Shown: positions 25,791-34,892 of the stretch, piece after piece
How the letters are laid out: each line of letters starts with the position of its first letter
Numbering within the stretch: the stretch's first letter is position 1
Assembly (NCBI GenBank): GCA_964458935.1
Contig: CAYWKS010000010.1
Location: forward strand, 1-64,000
Source: CAYWKS01 sp964458935
GTDB lineage: Bacteria > Planctomycetota > Phycisphaerae > Phycisphaerales > Zrk34
Length of the DNA stretch: 64,000 nucleotides
Reading direction: 5' to 3'
Position numbers and translations under genes: made by a program
The notes under the pieces: generated by a model
The model's input: only the letters and a program-made list of their open reading frames with translations
What the model was told of the DNA's origin: nothing
The model's database searches: none

Positions 25791-26508
25791 GGGCGACTAC
25801 ATCGGGCCGTGGATTTGGAACGAACTGCAGGCGATTCTCGACCTGTGCCGTCGGCGGGTCTACTGGACGCCGGAATGGCCCGACGTCCCCGCCCCGCGCC
25901 AACACACACTGCAACTGGGCGGCATCGGCGGCGACGGCGGTGACGATTTTCGTAACGGTTTGGGCGGGAGCGATTCCTCTATCAGCGACGCGAAGAGCGA
26001 CGCCCTGGCCGACTGGCCATCGGGTCCAGGCCTGACGTTTGGGTCTGGATCGAAGTTGTCGTTCAATTCATCCAACCCCTACTACGAGGCGCGGCTATGG
26101 CGCGGGGCGGCCCGGTTTGCCCTCACTGAAGAAGGCGAAGCGTGGGATCATCGGGACGACTGGACCGGCGGCGCGCCGACCATGACGATGAACGCCTACC
26201 TCTACGCCGTGGCTGCGGGCGACCAGTTCGACGCCTACGGGGACGGTGTCGTCGAGGACCAGTGGACCCACGTGATCGCCGACGACGTGCTCGAACCGTG
26301 GACTTACGGCTGGTGGTCGTCAATCATGTGGCCCGACCCTACGGCCGGCCCGCCCTCGCCTTGGCCGCCCGACCCCGGCTTCCGCGAAAGCAACTTCCGC
26401 GGCTGGAAGATCATCGAACACGATACCAGCCCGATCTACGGCACAGCCGACGCCTACCGACCCGTTTTCGCGCTGGTGGAGTTTGAGTACGACAAGCTCA
26501 CCATGTGA
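25783..26508 (+). CDS. Hypothetical protein, possibly phage-derived
   Basis: A 241-aa protein starting MQPGDYIGPWIWNELQAILDL, followed by a Gly/Ser/Asp-rich stretch (residues ~50-100) and an aromatic-rich C-terminal half (EPWTYGWWSSIMWPDP..., ending FALVEFEYDKLTM). No signal peptide is visible. I do not recognise a family. The composition and the string of short plus-strand genes after it resemble a minor structural region of a prophage. The start is ATG 25783; the in-frame extension upstream overlaps the LexA-like remnant and does not look coding. Confidence 0.6.
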   Translation: MQPGDYIGPWIWNELQAILDLCRRRVYWTPEWPDVPAPRQHTLQLGGIGGDGGDDFRNGLGGSDSSISDAKSDALADWPSGPGLTFGSGSKLSFNSSNPYYEARLWRGAARFALTEEGEAWDHRDDWTGGAPTMTMNAYLYAVAAGDQFDAYGDGVVEDQWTHVIADDVLEPWTYGWWSSIMWPDPTAGPPSPWPPDPGFRESNFRGWKIIEHDTSPIYGTADAYRPVFALVEFEYDKLTM

Positions 26509-26514
26509 TGGCCC

Positions 26515-26873
26515 AGCCTATCGCCGATACGGCTGAGCCAGACCGCGTACGCCATCGCGACCGCTGAGATCGTCGTGCCCCGCGCCGTCGTCATGACGAT
26601 CACCTGGTCGGGCGAGGGTGAGACGCAGGACCCGGACTTCGAGCTGATGAGCCTGTTCGTCAACGGCAACCTCGTCGGCTCAGCCCATGCGCCGGGCGGT
26701 AACTTGGATGCAATGGCGGCATGGGGCCGGTCGAGTCCGATCCCGCGCCACCGCAGCAGGTCACACTGCAGCCGGGCACGCACACGCTGTTCATCGACGC
26801 GACCACCAACGATCCGCTGTACCACTTTGGCGCGTGGTATCGGTTCGACCTGACCTTCCAGGAGGCCCCGTGA
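26515..26873 (+). pseudogene. Frameshifted small gene (hypothetical)
   Basis: Two good protein segments lie in different frames. The first reads LSPIRLSQTAYAIATAEIVV..., then TWSGEGETQDPDFELMSLFV, NGNLVGSAHAPGGN. After about 26705 the coding frame shifts, and the second reads GCNGGMGPVESDPAPPQQVT, then LQPGTHTLFIDATTNDPLYHF, GAWYRFDLTFQEAP, stopping at 26871-26873. The first segment also lacks a start in its own frame right after the preceding stop. At least one frameshift (near 26703-26710) separates the halves, so the gene is broken or the sequence has an error. The second half looks like a beta-sandwich of a phage tail or adhesin accessory protein. Confidence 0.6.
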
Positions 26874-27247
26874 TGCCCGACCAACCCGAATCCCTCCAGC
26901 CCACGCTGAAGAAGAAGTGCCCCGACTGCCCGCCGCTTGTGATCCCGCGCCGCTCGTACACGCCCACGCGCCCAAGTTGCATCGAGTGCGTCGAGAAGCA
27001 CCTCGGCGCAGCCCTCGTCCTGCTCACCGAAACCCGCGAGGGCTACGCCTACCGCCTTCGCGCCATCGGCCATCTCTTCGAAGCCGAAGACGAGTCGCAG
27101 GCCTGGCCCGAACTCCACGCCGCCATCCGTGAGGCTCGTAAGACGTACCAGGCCAACGGCATACTGCCGGACTGGGAAGCGCTGGCTACGCATGCCCACA
27201 ATCAACGCGCTGCACTCGACGCCACAGCACCTGTCGGTTCCGTGTGA
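26873..27247 (+). CDS. Hypothetical protein with two CxxC pairs
   Basis: This 124-aa protein has AGGAGG before ATG 26873, which overlaps the previous stop (TGATG). CPDCPPL and CIECVEKHLGAA form two cysteine pairs near the N-terminus, suggesting zinc binding. The rest is helical and acidic (AYRLRAIGHLFEAEDESQAWPELHAAIREARKTYQANG). The segment CIECVEKHLGAALVLLTETR resembles small phage-encoded proteins that handle cargo at prophage ends, but I cannot assign a function. Confidence 0.6.
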   Translation: MPDQPESLQPTLKKKCPDCPPLVIPRRSYTPTRPSCIECVEKHLGAALVLLTETREGYAYRLRAIGHLFEAEDESQAWPELHAAIREARKTYQANGILPDWEALATHAHNQRAALDATAPVGSV

Positions 27248-27315
27248 TGGCGCTGGCGAATCTTTCGGCGTTCGCCGATACTCTGTGGTGGCAACGCTGC
27301 CATGGAGGCGGTCCG

Positions 27316-27636
27316 ATGAGCACATCCGATGATGCGATCCGAAAGACCATGGAACAGTACTTCCCCGGCGGATTCACGCTGCGGGATGAGGCCAACGCCA
27401 TCGTCGCCTACGCCTTCCGCAACGGGCCAATCGAAGACCTGCATGCGGGCAAGTCGTCGGAACTGCTCGACAATCCCGAACTGAGCCGAATCACAGACGA
27501 CGAGATGAAGGCCGTCATGCTCAACGCGTGTCAATGCGTCGAAACACTGCTCCGCGAGAAGCAGGATGATCCCGGGGCGTACTACCTGAAGATCATGGAC
27601 TACAATCGGCGGTACTGCCGGGCGTGGGAGCGGTGA
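27316..27636 (+). CDS. Hypothetical small acidic protein
   Basis: This 106-aa protein has GGAGG about 8 bases before ATG 27316. It begins STSDDAIRKTMEQYFPGGFTLRDEANAIVAYAFRNGPIEDLHAG and ends with a helical segment, MKAVMLNACQCVETLLREKQDDPGAYYLKIM. The sequence is soluble, without a recognisable motif or membrane segment. It is separated by 68 bases from the gene before it and is the last of this plus-strand set. Function unknown. Confidence 0.6.
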   Translation: MSTSDDAIRKTMEQYFPGGFTLRDEANAIVAYAFRNGPIEDLHAGKSSELLDNPELSRITDDEMKAVMLNACQCVETLLREKQDDPGAYYLKIMDYNRRYCRAWER

Positions 27637-27642
27637 GGGCGA

Positions 27643-28740
27643 TCATGGCTGGTCCTTCTTCTCGCGTTTCTCTTTGAGCTCCTCCGCGAGCTTGTTCAGA
27701 GCTTCTCGCAGGTCGACAAGTCTTTGTTTTGCCAGTTCGTTCTTCTGGGACGCGATGGCCGCATCGACAAATGTGACGGCGACCTCAGGCGGCATCATGT
27801 CGGCAAGCACCCGGGCAACAACATCGCGAGTGGCTTCGGGTTCATCGCCTTGGATAACCTGTTGGAGCATCGGATCGACCGCGGGCAGACCAATCTTGGA
27901 AAGGGCATGAGCGACGGGATACATCTCCAGATTGGACTTGCCATCCTCCTCGGCTTCGATTGCTGATAGGACGTGTGGGGCTAGTGTTTCGGTGGCTTCC
28001 GAGGCACGCAACCGCCCGAGCGTCTCAATGGCTTCGAGAACACTGCGGTCGGCATCCGTCCAATTCCGCGTCGCGCGAACAATGGCAAGTGTGGCCTGAA
28101 TCAGCTTCGCCCGCTGGGCGACCGCCGATTCCCGGCTGATCTCTTGCTCCAGTGGGGGTGGAGCGGCTCGACCGTTCCGCACTACGGCAGAGACTGCTTC
28201 GCGGAGCTTCTGAATACGCTTCGTCTGCTCAGCATCCAGCTCGTCAGCATGCTCTCGCTCGAACGACTCGAGCGACCGAAGAGCAGACTCGACAGGCACC
28301 ATGGATGTCAGAACAAGGGCGGGCACAAGTGATGAACGATCGCTCTTCACATATGCCAAAAGAAGAGGATCGATCGATGGCAATCCGATTCGCATCAGTG
28401 CCACCGCTGCAGGATAGTCCGGTAATCCGGGGGGGGCCGATGGGGGGATCGTTCCTGATCTCGTGCTTCGCATCCATGCATTCGCCACCAAAACTGGTAT
28501 CGCCTCTGTCTCGCGCAGCACACCAAGGGCCACCGTCGACCGATACCATGCATCAGGGTTACCCTCTGGACCACTCGCCACGGTCTTTGTCAGTTCCTGA
28601 ACGCGATTCTGATATTGAGGCATTCCCGGCGTCGGTTCAGCGTTCACGATGATCCCCATGCACAGTAAGGCGATAGCCACGTTTGCAGCTGTTCGCACGC
28701 GGCACTCGTCGACTCTCTTGGGTAAAAAGATTGCAATCAT
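27643..28740 (-). CDS. Exported HEAT-like repeat protein
   Basis: This 365-aa protein has an N-terminal export signal (VRTAANVAIALLCMGIIVNAEPTPG). The body is built from helical repeats: STVALGVLRETEAIPVLVANA, then YPAAVALMRIGLPSIDPLLLAYV, and later VAHALSKIGLPAVDPMLQQVI. These are HEAT/armadillo-like. A charged Lys/Glu tail (EELKEKREKKDQP) ends it. The ATG at 28740 overlaps the stop of the preceding gene by ATGA, so it is the third gene of an operon. It may be a binding scaffold for the two upstream exported proteins; this is inferred from position only. Confidence 0.7.
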   Translation of the reverse strand: MIAIFLPKRVDECRVRTAANVAIALLCMGIIVNAEPTPGMPQYQNRVQELTKTVASGPEGNPDAWYRSTVALGVLRETEAIPVLVANAWMRSTRSGTIPPSAPPGLPDYPAAVALMRIGLPSIDPLLLAYVKSDRSSLVPALVLTSMVPVESALRSLESFEREHADELDAEQTKRIQKLREAVSAVVRNGRAAPPPLEQEISRESAVAQRAKLIQATLAIVRATRNWTDADRSVLEAIETLGRLRASEATETLAPHVLSAIEAEEDGKSNLEMYPVAHALSKIGLPAVDPMLQQVIQGDEPEATRDVVARVLADMMPPEVAVTFVDAAIASQKNELAKQRLVDLREALNKLAEELKEKREKKDQP

Positions 28741-30764
28741 TGGAGATCCCAAGTCACATTAGTTGTTCCGTTTCCGGTCTGATTGTCATTGGTTACGTTG
28801 TTGAGCGGTTGCCAGTCATCTGTCGTTCCAGCACTGACTTGCCGGTAAGACATTCGTATATAGTACTCGAGGTTGTCGGAGCATCGCACGACGGTACCAC
28901 CTCCATAGTCGAAAGAGGCCAACTCCCGCCAGTTCGAGCGAAATCGCCAGATAGTGCCCTGAGGCGCGGCGTTGCTCGGTATCCCTGCGGCATCGAAATC
29001 GTAAATCTCCGGTGGCGTATCGTCGCGAGCCCAGTCCGGACCCGTGTCGTTAGCAGGCGGCGGCGTACCGAAGTTGGACGTCCATGCTGGATTGGGCGCG
29101 TAAAGAGTGGTTCCGTTCGTGGTGTCACGGTAGTACCTGATATGCATATCCCGCTCAAGCTTAACTTCCTCCGTGAAATCGGATGGATGCACATCACCTT
29201 TGTATTCCATCCCCCATCCGATGCGATCATCGGAATACCTTCGAGGGCCGAGAGCATAGGTGTTTGGACTGGCCCAGTTGTGGTAGGCCTGCCTTGCTGA
29301 GTTGTCGTTCGATACGGTATCTGTCGCCTGATCCTTCCGACTCAGTGTGACCCAGAGCACTGTCGTAGGTACCTGCCCGACCACGTCACCCGATGAATCG
29401 TCTTCCTTAGTCCGAATCACCGCGTCTCGCATCGACTGGCTTTCGGTTTCGCCGCTGATGCGGAAGTTCGACCATGCACCGGGGCTGTTGCCGCTGCCCG
29501 CAGCCAGGCTCAGCGTCAGGTTCTGTGCGGTAACACTACCGGCAGTCGTTCCAAAGCGCAGTTGCCCGGTACCACTGGCCCCCCCGTTGTCGACGTAGAT
29601 CGTCATCGCTGGTGCCCCCCCCACTAGGCGAGCGCGGCAGGCAAGTTCTGGGCGACCCGCTGGGCTGGTGGACCGGCGGCAAACAATGTCGTCATCGACT
29701 GCTTCGGTGTTGTTCACCTGCAACTCGACTCCCCAAGCATTGACCACAAGGGTGTCGGAAAGGACGACCTGATTACTGTTGTCGATCAGCTCAAGAGTCA
29801 GCGTGGTGCTACCGGGATCATATCCCTCGATGGACAAGTTGTTGCGATCAAACAGGAAGCGGTCTCGATAGTCAGTGTCCGTCAGATCCCACGTGTTTGA
29901 CAAATCATTGACAAGGATCGCGCCTCCGTGCCCATTTGCCCCTGCCTTATCCGTGCTGCGCCACACCCGGGCATTGGTGTTTGATCGCGATAGCCTGACA
30001 TAGCGTTGGTAGTCGTAGCCGCTTCCGCTGGCCGGTGGCAAGGGGTCTAAGGCCATACGACACGGTTTCATATCGTTCTCACCGGCTACCTGTGTGGTTT
30101 CAGTTCGATCAGGCGTGCTGTTGCCGTTGTCATCATCCGTGTTCAGGGCGACGAATAGGCCGGGGCTGTCCGCCGTGGGATCGTCGTTTTCATTGATATT
30201 GGTGTCCACGTTCGTGTCAGCCCGAACGTGAAAATCGATTAACGTGACTTCCGCACGACCGCCGTCATCATCGTTGTACGTGTTGCCGTCGATGGTGGCT
30301 GAACCATCGAGGTTGATATGTTTCAGGCCGTAGGACGTGAAGGACGCCACCACACCTACGCTGGATAGCAGGCCGGTGTCCTGGTGAGATGAGATGGTGA
30401 CGCAGCTGTTGGCGCGGTCGAAGTCGATGTCGAAATCGCCGATCCGGCCATCGTCCTTGAGCGTCGATCCGGAGATCGTCACACTCTCGGGGTTCCCGTC
30501 ACTGGTGCCGCTGGCGTTGGTCAACTGGATTGTGTACGACTGGTCAGCCCCGTCTTGCTGAAGTTCCTGATGGATGTTTTGCGGAGCATCGAGCGCAATG
30601 TTGAAGGTGGTGCTGGTCGTCTGGCCGGTGGTGATCGGATCGGGCGTCGGTGTGCCCGATTCGACGGTGACGATCAGTTGTGGTTGCGACTGTGCGACTG
30701 CTGCATTGCAAAGCAACAGCAAGCCAAAGAGTGAGATGAGCAATGTGCGGGTGATGGTGGACAT
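28737..30764 (-). CDS. Large secreted beta-rich protein, unknown function
   Basis: This 675-aa protein has a clear signal peptide (ITRTLLISLFGLLLLCNAAVAQSQ). The mature part is rich in Asp, Asn, Thr and Ser and in predicted beta strands (TFNIALDAPQN, GDFDIDFDRANSCVTISS). An aspartate-rich segment, NVDTNINENDDPTADSPG...TDDDNGNSTPD, could bind calcium. The C-terminal third is aromatic and ends TNVTWDLQ. I do not recognise a family. AAAGGGG precedes the ATG, and the gene follows the 1215-aa protein by 18 bases, so they form an operon. The serine/aspartate composition is typical of planctomycete surface proteins. Confidence 0.75.
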   Translation of the reverse strand: MSTITRTLLISLFGLLLLCNAAVAQSQPQLIVTVESGTPTPDPITTGQTTSTTFNIALDAPQNIHQELQQDGADQSYTIQLTNASGTSDGNPESVTISGSTLKDDGRIGDFDIDFDRANSCVTISSHQDTGLLSSVGVVASFTSYGLKHINLDGSATIDGNTYNDDDGGRAEVTLIDFHVRADTNVDTNINENDDPTADSPGLFVALNTDDDNGNSTPDRTETTQVAGENDMKPCRMALDPLPPASGSGYDYQRYVRLSRSNTNARVWRSTDKAGANGHGGAILVNDLSNTWDLTDTDYRDRFLFDRNNLSIEGYDPGSTTLTLELIDNSNQVVLSDTLVVNAWGVELQVNNTEAVDDDIVCRRSTSPAGRPELACRARLVGGAPAMTIYVDNGGASGTGQLRFGTTAGSVTAQNLTLSLAAGSGNSPGAWSNFRISGETESQSMRDAVIRTKEDDSSGDVVGQVPTTVLWVTLSRKDQATDTVSNDNSARQAYHNWASPNTYALGPRRYSDDRIGWGMEYKGDVHPSDFTEEVKLERDMHIRYYRDTTNGTTLYAPNPAWTSNFGTPPPANDTGPDWARDDTPPEIYDFDAAGIPSNAAPQGTIWRFRSNWRELASFDYGGGTVVRCSDNLEYYIRMSYRQVSAGTTDDWQPLNNVTNDNQTGNGTTNVTWDLQ

Positions 30765-30782
30765 GGTGTATTACCCCTTTGT

Positions 30783-33700
30783 TTAGCGTGCCAGCGGCCA
30801 GAGGGATTCGATTTCCTGCTTCATTCGATCCCGTTGCGTGTATTCGTTCAGGTTCTCGAAACACTTGATCAGCGCCCGTCTGATTTCGATGGCGTAGCGG
30901 ACCTGTTCGGGCGTATCGGTCGGATGTTCGAGTTCACATCGGAGACGAGCGGCCACGGTTGCATACACCAGTCGGCGCTCTGCGCCTGACAGAGGGGATG
31001 ACTCCACTTTCAGGAGGTCCAGCGCATCGAGCCAGGGCTTTACCGGCTCGAAAAGATCAGTGATGTCGATCTCTTTGGGGTCGATCAGTTGGACTTGGCC
31101 TTGGGCGTCTCGGAAGCCGAAGTATCGCTTCCGAGGCGCGGGGCCGGCGGGGTCTTCAATGGCATCGATGAAGATGCCGCTGCAGATGGTGTTGAAGCTC
31201 CAGTTGTCGTCGATCTTGATGGTGTAGGAACGACTGCCTTCGAGTTCAAATTGTTTCCAGACGCCGCCCCAGAAATCTCGTACACGAGCGCGGGCGTACT
31301 CTGGGCTCGTACGGAATGCCGCATCGTCCTCAGCGAAATCGCGGACAGAAATCAGGTAATCACGCAGGCGATTCATCCTCGTGTGACCGTCTTTGTTGAA
31401 AAAGTAAAGAGAAACGCGCCAGCGGCCAGGTGGCGTCTTCAGATTGATGTAGAGGTCCGGCCCTTCGTGGTGAAGGGGGTATGCTTCGCCGTGATCATCC
31501 CATTCGGATTGCCGACGACCGCCGTTTACTTTATTGATGAGCGACCGTGGTTCCGATGTCATCAGCCAATGGACCCAATAACGTGTCGAATCTCCCTTGC
31601 GAATGTGTTCGCCAAGGCGCACCTTGTAATGGAACCACGGAGAGCGGGGACCGCTGACGTGATCGTAAGGAGCAGCCATGGCAGCGCAGACCCCCATGGT
31701 GGTTCCGTACCGACCTGTCCAGTTTCCTTGTGTGTTCCAGTCAGGTAATAGTCCACGGCCGCGCATTTCTGGCTGGGTTGAGCGGCGCATGGGTGTCACC
31801 TGTTCGACTTCGGGTGTGGCCTTGGCAAGTATTGCCTGAACTTGTTGTACGGAGAGATGTCGCGGGCTGGGGAATTGCTGGGGCTCCATCACATTTGGGA
31901 TTGGCTTGGGCTCCACGGACGATGTAGATTTGCCGACTTGCTGAAAAGCGGTCAAACCTGCTCCATACCAACCGACCCACACCGTGCCCGATTCGGCGGT
32001 TAGGATGGCCTGAACATAGTCATGTTCGTCCGCAAGTTGCGTGCTGGCGACTTGCTCTGCGGGTAGTGATTCCTTTCGCCGCAAATCAGAAGATACGATT
32101 TGAAAGCGTTTCTGCCTGTAACCTGTCCAAAGACCGCCATCAGGGGACTCGGCTACCGACGTGACGTAATCGGTGGCAAGCAACATCGGCGGCATCTTGC
32201 TCGCTACCGGATGAGGCGAGCCGGCAGCGCCTCGCACCTTCTCGTCCCAGTCCGCGCCGCGCAGGTACATCCACGATCGGCCTTGGTTGCGGCTGAACGT
32301 CAGGCCGGTGGTGGTGGCGACCCAGACGGTGCCGTCGGAAGCGACATGGATGTCGTTGATCAGATCAGTGGGCAGGCCATTACCGTAGGGCGTGAGCGGG
32401 ATGGGGTACTTGCCGCCGTCACCGAAGCCGCGTGGCGCGGTGACATAACGCCAGTCGGTGTACTGGCCATCTCTTCCGGGAGTGGCGATGGCCAGGCCAT
32501 GACATTGGGTGCCGACGTAGATCGTGCCGTCTTTGGCGAAGGCGAGGCACTGAATCTGATCTTCAGGCAGGCCGTCGGCTCGGGTGATGTATGACCACTT
32601 GTCTTTGTCCACCGAGTAGCGCGTCAGGCCAGCGTCGGTGGCGATCCACACATCCCCTCCCCCGGAAGTTGCGGTTTCGGGGCAGACGGCGATGTCGAAG
32701 ACGCGCTCGCCCAGCGGACCGGAGTGCACATCGTAGTTGCGCCACGCTTCACCGTTGTAGACGCTGACGCCGTGGTTGAGATGGCCGACCCAGATGCGAC
32801 CGAGCTTGTCACAGGCTAAGGCATAAGCATAGTCGTCACCGAGGGCGTTCTCGGCGGGGGTGCCGGTGGTCAGCGTGGGACCGTGGGGTTCGGGCGGGCC
32901 GCCGGTGTTGCGGCGGGTGAACTGCGTCCAGCGTTTAGCCTTGTCTTGCTCATGCGGATCGTAGCGCCAGACGCCTTCATCCTCGGTGCCAACCCAGATG
33001 TTGCCCTGGAGGTCTTCGCAGAGTGAGACGACGAATCGGCCCTGTTTGCCCGCATCCCAGACCTGGTTCTCCTTGGCCTTGCGTGCGGCGGCGAGCTTCG
33101 CGGCGTCGGCTTTCGCCTGGGCCAATTGTTCCTTTGTCTCGTTGACGCGCTGACCGAGGGTGCGATCTTGGCGCAGCGCCTGACGGAAGGCACGTTCGGC
33201 AATCAGCTCGCCATCCTCGAACATGTACAGCTTGCAGGCAACGTTGAGCCAGGCTTCGCTGGTGGGGTGGGTGAGCACCTGCTCGATGACCTGATATGCG
33301 ATCTCGGCGTCGAACTGCGACCATTCGACGTCAGTCGATTCACCGTTGTCGAGCTTGAGCGTGACGGCGGCATCGTTGTAGGCCGTCGCTTGCCCGATGA
33401 CCGGTTCGCCGTCACTGTTCTGCACGTTGATGCGGACCGGCATTTCCAGTTCGATGGTCTTGTCGCTGAACCATGCAGCTTGCTCGGCTCGTCGCTTGGC
33501 CTCGGCTGCCGCTTCAGCCTGGGCGATGGCGTCTGCACGCGCTTGCTTGAATTGCTCGATGCGTGAGGCGACCTTCGGGTTGGCCAGTTTTGCGCGGTTG
33601 AAAGCGACCTCGGCAAAGCGTTCGCCCTGATCGAGTGTGGTGAGCATCTGCCCGGCGAGGAACCACGCCTCGGCGTTGTCGCGCGGCAGCAGTTTGTTCA

Positions 33701-34430
33701 GCGTGTCCCACGCATCCTTGGCTTCCAGGTCAGTCCACTTGATGTGGTCGGCCTCGGCCTGCGGCGTGATCTTCAGGTCCACGCCCTCGGCGCTGTAGGC
33801 TACAATCTGACCGACGTGGCGTTCGCCATCCACAGTGATCAGAAACGTGCGAATCGGCTGGTCGAGGGCGGCCTTCTCGTCGCTGAATGCTTTGGCATCC
33901 TCGGCGCGGCGGGCTTGCTCGCGTTCGGCGGCAAGCTTGGCCCTCTGCTCAGCTGCTTGCGCCTTGACCGTTTCGATCCGCTTGGCCAATTCCCTGTCGA
34001 GTGAGATGGCACGGTTGAACGCGAGTTCAGCGATGGGTTGGCCGTCTTCCCACTGTGTCAGCAGGCGTTCACCGAGTGCGAACCAAGCGGCTGCGTCGTC
34101 GCGGGGAAGCAGGTCATTGTGCAGCTTGTAGACGGTGCGGGCATCCAGATCGGTCCATGCGATCTTGTGCTGCTCACGTTTGGCATCTTGCAGGTCGAAG
34201 CCGTCGGAGCCAAACGATACAATCTGCCCGCGAAGGAACTCGCCATCGACGGCGCGAACCGAGATGCGAACTGGCCGATCGAGCTTGGTTGCTTCACCAT
34301 CCGCCGCAGATGCGAGGGCAACGATCACTGCCAACACCAGCGCGCCCGACAGCGTCGGAAGCAGCAGTCCGAACAGCGTGCGTTGCTTGTTGAAGTGGAA
34401 CCCGAAAACCCCGAATGTCCCGGAACGCAT
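30783..34430 (-). CDS. Membrane-anchored protein with triplicated module and beta-propeller repeats
   Basis: A 1215-aa protein. A hydrophobic export/anchor segment lies at about residues 18-42. Three tandem copies of a ~120-aa module follow (about 48-165, 180-300 and 320-435). Each starts with a P-V/I-R-x-x-x-x-x-x-DGE strand, then a (W)TDLDA/WTDLEA-like step, then a helical LLPRDxAxAWFxxG...AFNRA unit, and they are joined by Ala/Glu/Arg coiled coils. From about 450 to 850 come two-component-type propeller repeats (GNIWVGTEDEGVWRYD, GRIWVGHLNHGVSVYNG, GTVWVATTTGLTFS). The C-terminal ~300 residues have a beta-sandwich look. There is no kinase domain, so it is not a complete sensor. The start at 34430 follows AAGGGGG; a longer frame from 34607 is less likely. 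Confidence 0.75.
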   Translation of the reverse strand: MRSGTFGVFGFHFNKQRTLFGLLLPTLSGALVLAVIVALASAADGEATKLDRPVRISVRAVDGEFLRGQIVSFGSDGFDLQDAKREQHKIAWTDLDARTVYKLHNDLLPRDDAAAWFALGERLLTQWEDGQPIAELAFNRAISLDRELAKRIETVKAQAAEQRAKLAAEREQARRAEDAKAFSDEKAALDQPIRTFLITVDGERHVGQIVAYSAEGVDLKITPQAEADHIKWTDLEAKDAWDTLNKLLPRDNAEAWFLAGQMLTTLDQGERFAEVAFNRAKLANPKVASRIEQFKQARADAIAQAEAAAEAKRRAEQAAWFSDKTIELEMPVRINVQNSDGEPVIGQATAYNDAAVTLKLDNGESTDVEWSQFDAEIAYQVIEQVLTHPTSEAWLNVACKLYMFEDGELIAERAFRQALRQDRTLGQRVNETKEQLAQAKADAAKLAAARKAKENQVWDAGKQGRFVVSLCEDLQGNIWVGTEDEGVWRYDPHEQDKAKRWTQFTRRNTGGPPEPHGPTLTTGTPAENALGDDYAYALACDKLGRIWVGHLNHGVSVYNGEAWRNYDVHSGPLGERVFDIAVCPETATSGGGDVWIATDAGLTRYSVDKDKWSYITRADGLPEDQIQCLAFAKDGTIYVGTQCHGLAIATPGRDGQYTDWRYVTAPRGFGDGGKYPIPLTPYGNGLPTDLINDIHVASDGTVWVATTTGLTFSRNQGRSWMYLRGADWDEKVRGAAGSPHPVASKMPPMLLATDYVTSVAESPDGGLWTGYRQKRFQIVSSDLRRKESLPAEQVASTQLADEHDYVQAILTAESGTVWVGWYGAGLTAFQQVGKSTSSVEPKPIPNVMEPQQFPSPRHLSVQQVQAILAKATPEVEQVTPMRRSTQPEMRGRGLLPDWNTQGNWTGRYGTTMGVCAAMAAPYDHVSGPRSPWFHYKVRLGEHIRKGDSTRYWVHWLMTSEPRSLINKVNGGRRQSEWDDHGEAYPLHHEGPDLYINLKTPPGRWRVSLYFFNKDGHTRMNRLRDYLISVRDFAEDDAAFRTSPEYARARVRDFWGGVWKQFELEGSRSYTIKIDDNWSFNTICSGIFIDAIEDPAGPAPRKRYFGFRDAQGQVQLIDPKEIDITDLFEPVKPWLDALDLLKVESSPLSGAERRLVYATVAARLRCELEHPTDTPEQVRYAIEIRRALIKCFENLNEYTQRDRMKQEIESLWPLAR

Positions 34431-34651
34431 TGGCCACCCCCTTAAGGCGTTGATGATAGAATAGCGGATGCCAGAGTCCGACACAAGCGAAAACCGATTT
34501 TGAGCAATTGCACCGGCATCGGACTGCAGCGACCAGCCGAATTGACCGCCGGGTCGCACGCTGAAAAAACCTCGCGATTCATCGGGCGTGCACCACAAAA
34601 AAAGCATACCGGCCTACTCGAACACGGTTGCGCACACACTATTGCTTGATG

Positions 34652-34687
34652 AAACGGGACTTACGCCAACGCGTGTCCCGTTTTTTC
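34652..34687 (+). terminator. Rho-independent terminator
   Basis: AAACGGGAC and GTCCCGTTT form a 9-bp stem (13-nt loop) followed by a T run on the plus strand. No plus-strand gene ends nearby, so it may be a relic of the former insertion beside it. It could also insulate the divergent promoter of the gene starting at 34430. Confidence 0.7.
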
Positions 34688-34703
34688 ATGCCTGTTTCGG
34701 CCG

Positions 34704-34727
34704 TTTGTACCCTACTTTGTACCCTAC
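34704..34727 (+). repeat. Tandem 12-bp direct repeat TTTGTACCCTAC
   Basis: TTTGTACCCTAC occurs twice head to tail. It lies about 70 bases upstream of the truncated integrase and may be arm-type integrase binding sites or part of an old attachment region. Confidence 0.6.
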
Positions 34728-34793
34728 GGCTCGCAACACGCTGCAATGACGGGATGCGCCGACACACCTTCCCTCCAGCAACGGAGGTGTTGC

Positions 34794-34892
34794 GTGGCGT
34801 GTCTAAAGAAGCGCGGCAAGACCTATCAGATTCAGTACTACGCCAACGGCCGGCAACGTCGCATCGGCCTCGGCGCGATCCCAGTACCTTGA
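34794..34892 (+). pseudogene. Truncated tyrosine integrase (N-terminus only)
   Basis: A GTG start at 34794, preceded by GGAGGTG, opens a frame reading VACLKKRGKTYQIQYYANGR then QRRIGLGAIPVP, with a stop at 34890. The K-x-G-KTYQIQYYANGRQRRIGLG pattern is the beta-strand arm-binding start of phage integrases. The core-binding and catalytic domains are absent, so only the beginning of the gene survives. It marks the scar of a lost element between the exported-protein operon and the rhamnose locus. Confidence 0.65.
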
